NCBI GenBank assembly: GCA_021767245.1
Contig: JAASTO010000147.1
Location: 1 to 6,845 of the forward strand
DNA from: Balneolaceae bacterium
GTDB taxonomy: Bacteria > Bacteroidota > Rhodothermia > Balneolales > Balneolaceae
Length of the DNA stretch: 6,845 nucleotides
Direction: 5' to 3'
A program made the position numbers and the translations under genes. Shown in pieces: positions 6,588-6,845 of the stretch. The number at the start of each line of letters is the position of its first letter. Positions within the stretch are counted from its first letter, which is position 1. The notes beneath the pieces were generated by a model that saw only the letters and a list, made by a program, of their open reading frames with translations, was not told the origin of the DNA and made no database searches.

Positions 6588-6644
6588 ATGGCAGGATTGC
6601 ATAAATCTGTCAAAAGTCCCGGGAGAGATCATGGCATCCGATAA
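6588..6644 (+). CDS. Possible 18-residue leader ORF overlapping the sigma-54 activator start
   Basis: An ATG at 6588 follows GGGGAGG (6575-6581) at a 6-base spacing, the strongest Shine-Dalgarno match seen in the window. It encodes MAGLHKSVKSPGRDHGIR and ends at TAA 6642-6644. The ORF overlaps the first 14 bases of the activator gene (ATG 6631) in another frame, so ribosomes translating it would pass across that start codon. This arrangement could couple or limit translation of the activator. A chance ORF is the main alternative, since its length gives no statistical support. An in-frame ATG at 6573 overlaps the Shine-Dalgarno sequence and is a less likely start. The peptide resembles no family known to me. 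Confidence 0.3.
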   Translation: MAGLHKSVKSPGRDHGIR

Positions 6645-6845
6645 TGAATGGATTCATGAATCTCCGGAAATTACTGAATTAAAACGAAAAGCTTTAAGGG
6701 TAGCCAAATCAAAAGTACCGGTTCTTTTAACAGGAGAGAATGGAACAGGAAAAGAAGTGCTTGCTCATTTTATTCACAATAACTCTGCAAGCAAAGAAAT
6801 CGTTGATAAAAAACCATTCATCATAGTTAACTGTGGTGCTATTCC
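6631..6845 (+). CDS. Sigma-54-dependent transcriptional activator, AAA+ domain (partial, C-terminus off the right edge)
   Basis: The first 71 codons of an NtrC/PspF-type activator are present. The AAA+ domain uses ATP hydrolysis to remodel the RNA polymerase-sigma-54 closed complex. The start region WIHESPEITELKRKALRVAK corresponds to the usual opening helix (typically I-x-G-x-SP-x-I/M). VPVLLTGENGTGKEVLAHFI contains a complete Walker A at 35-42, and FIIVNCGAI (63-71) matches the family's FV-x-VNCAAI strand. The gene begins almost directly at the AAA+ domain, so there is no receiver or other N-terminal sensor domain, as in PspF; upstream stop TAG 6583-6585 in the same frame and absence of an upstream ATG support this. 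GGAG (6622-6625) at 5 bases from ATG 6631 is a plausible ribosome binding site. GAFTGA, Walker B and any Fis-type DNA-binding domain lie beyond the window. Its targets are unknown; no convincing -24/-12 sigma-54 promoter was found here. Confidence 0.88.
   Translation, partial: MASDNEWIHESPEITELKRKALRVAKSKVPVLLTGENGTGKEVLAHFIHNNSASKEIVDKKPFIIVNCGAI

Noticed and set aside
6573..6603. Sigma-54 (-24/-12) promoter from TGGCAGGATTGCA or ATGGGGAGGTTAGCA
   Set aside because: The GG to GC spacing is 7 to 9 bases rather than the required 10, so it does not fit the -24/-12 geometry.

Overview
The window looks like ordinary chromosome from a member of the Bacteroidota/Balneolota group, possibly a marine or salt-tolerant Balneolota-type bacterium. 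Three observations support this. The secG gene has a textbook Bacteroidota-type promoter (TTG, 20 bases, TATCTTTG). Most start codons sit behind A-rich leaders with no Shine-Dalgarno sequence. An NhaC-family sodium/proton antiporter is present. The genus cannot be named from the sequence alone, and I see no insertion sequence, phage, CRISPR array, tRNA or rRNA.

Layout from left to right: the N-terminal two thirds of secG (minus strand, running off the left edge); a divergent MscS-type mechanosensitive channel (plus); a convergent SRAP-domain protein (minus); a divergent CPBP-family membrane protease (plus); a DEAD-box helicase-like protein with an acidic linker and a basic tail (plus), closed by a strong intrinsic terminator; an NhaC-family antiporter (plus); and the first 71 codons of a sigma-54-dependent AAA+ activator (plus), running off the right edge. 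Each gene appears to be its own transcription unit, with gaps of about 30 to 200 bases, and no stretch above 300 bases lacks a gene. The genes do not form one pathway. MscS and NhaC both belong to osmotic and ion homeostasis, and SecG and the CPBP protease are envelope functions.

The most notable content is two apparent pseudoenzymes. The helicase-like protein keeps the two-RecA-domain fold and a Q motif, but its Walker A, DEAD, SAT, motif V and motif VI sequences are all substituted. The SRAP protein keeps the family scaffold but lacks the catalytic Cys2, the active-site Glu and the active-site His, and is strongly acidic. Both reading frames are intact, so these look like maintained, repurposed proteins rather than decaying genes. 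A second point of interest is a possible 18-codon leader ORF with a near-ideal ribosome binding site overlapping the start of the sigma-54 activator gene.
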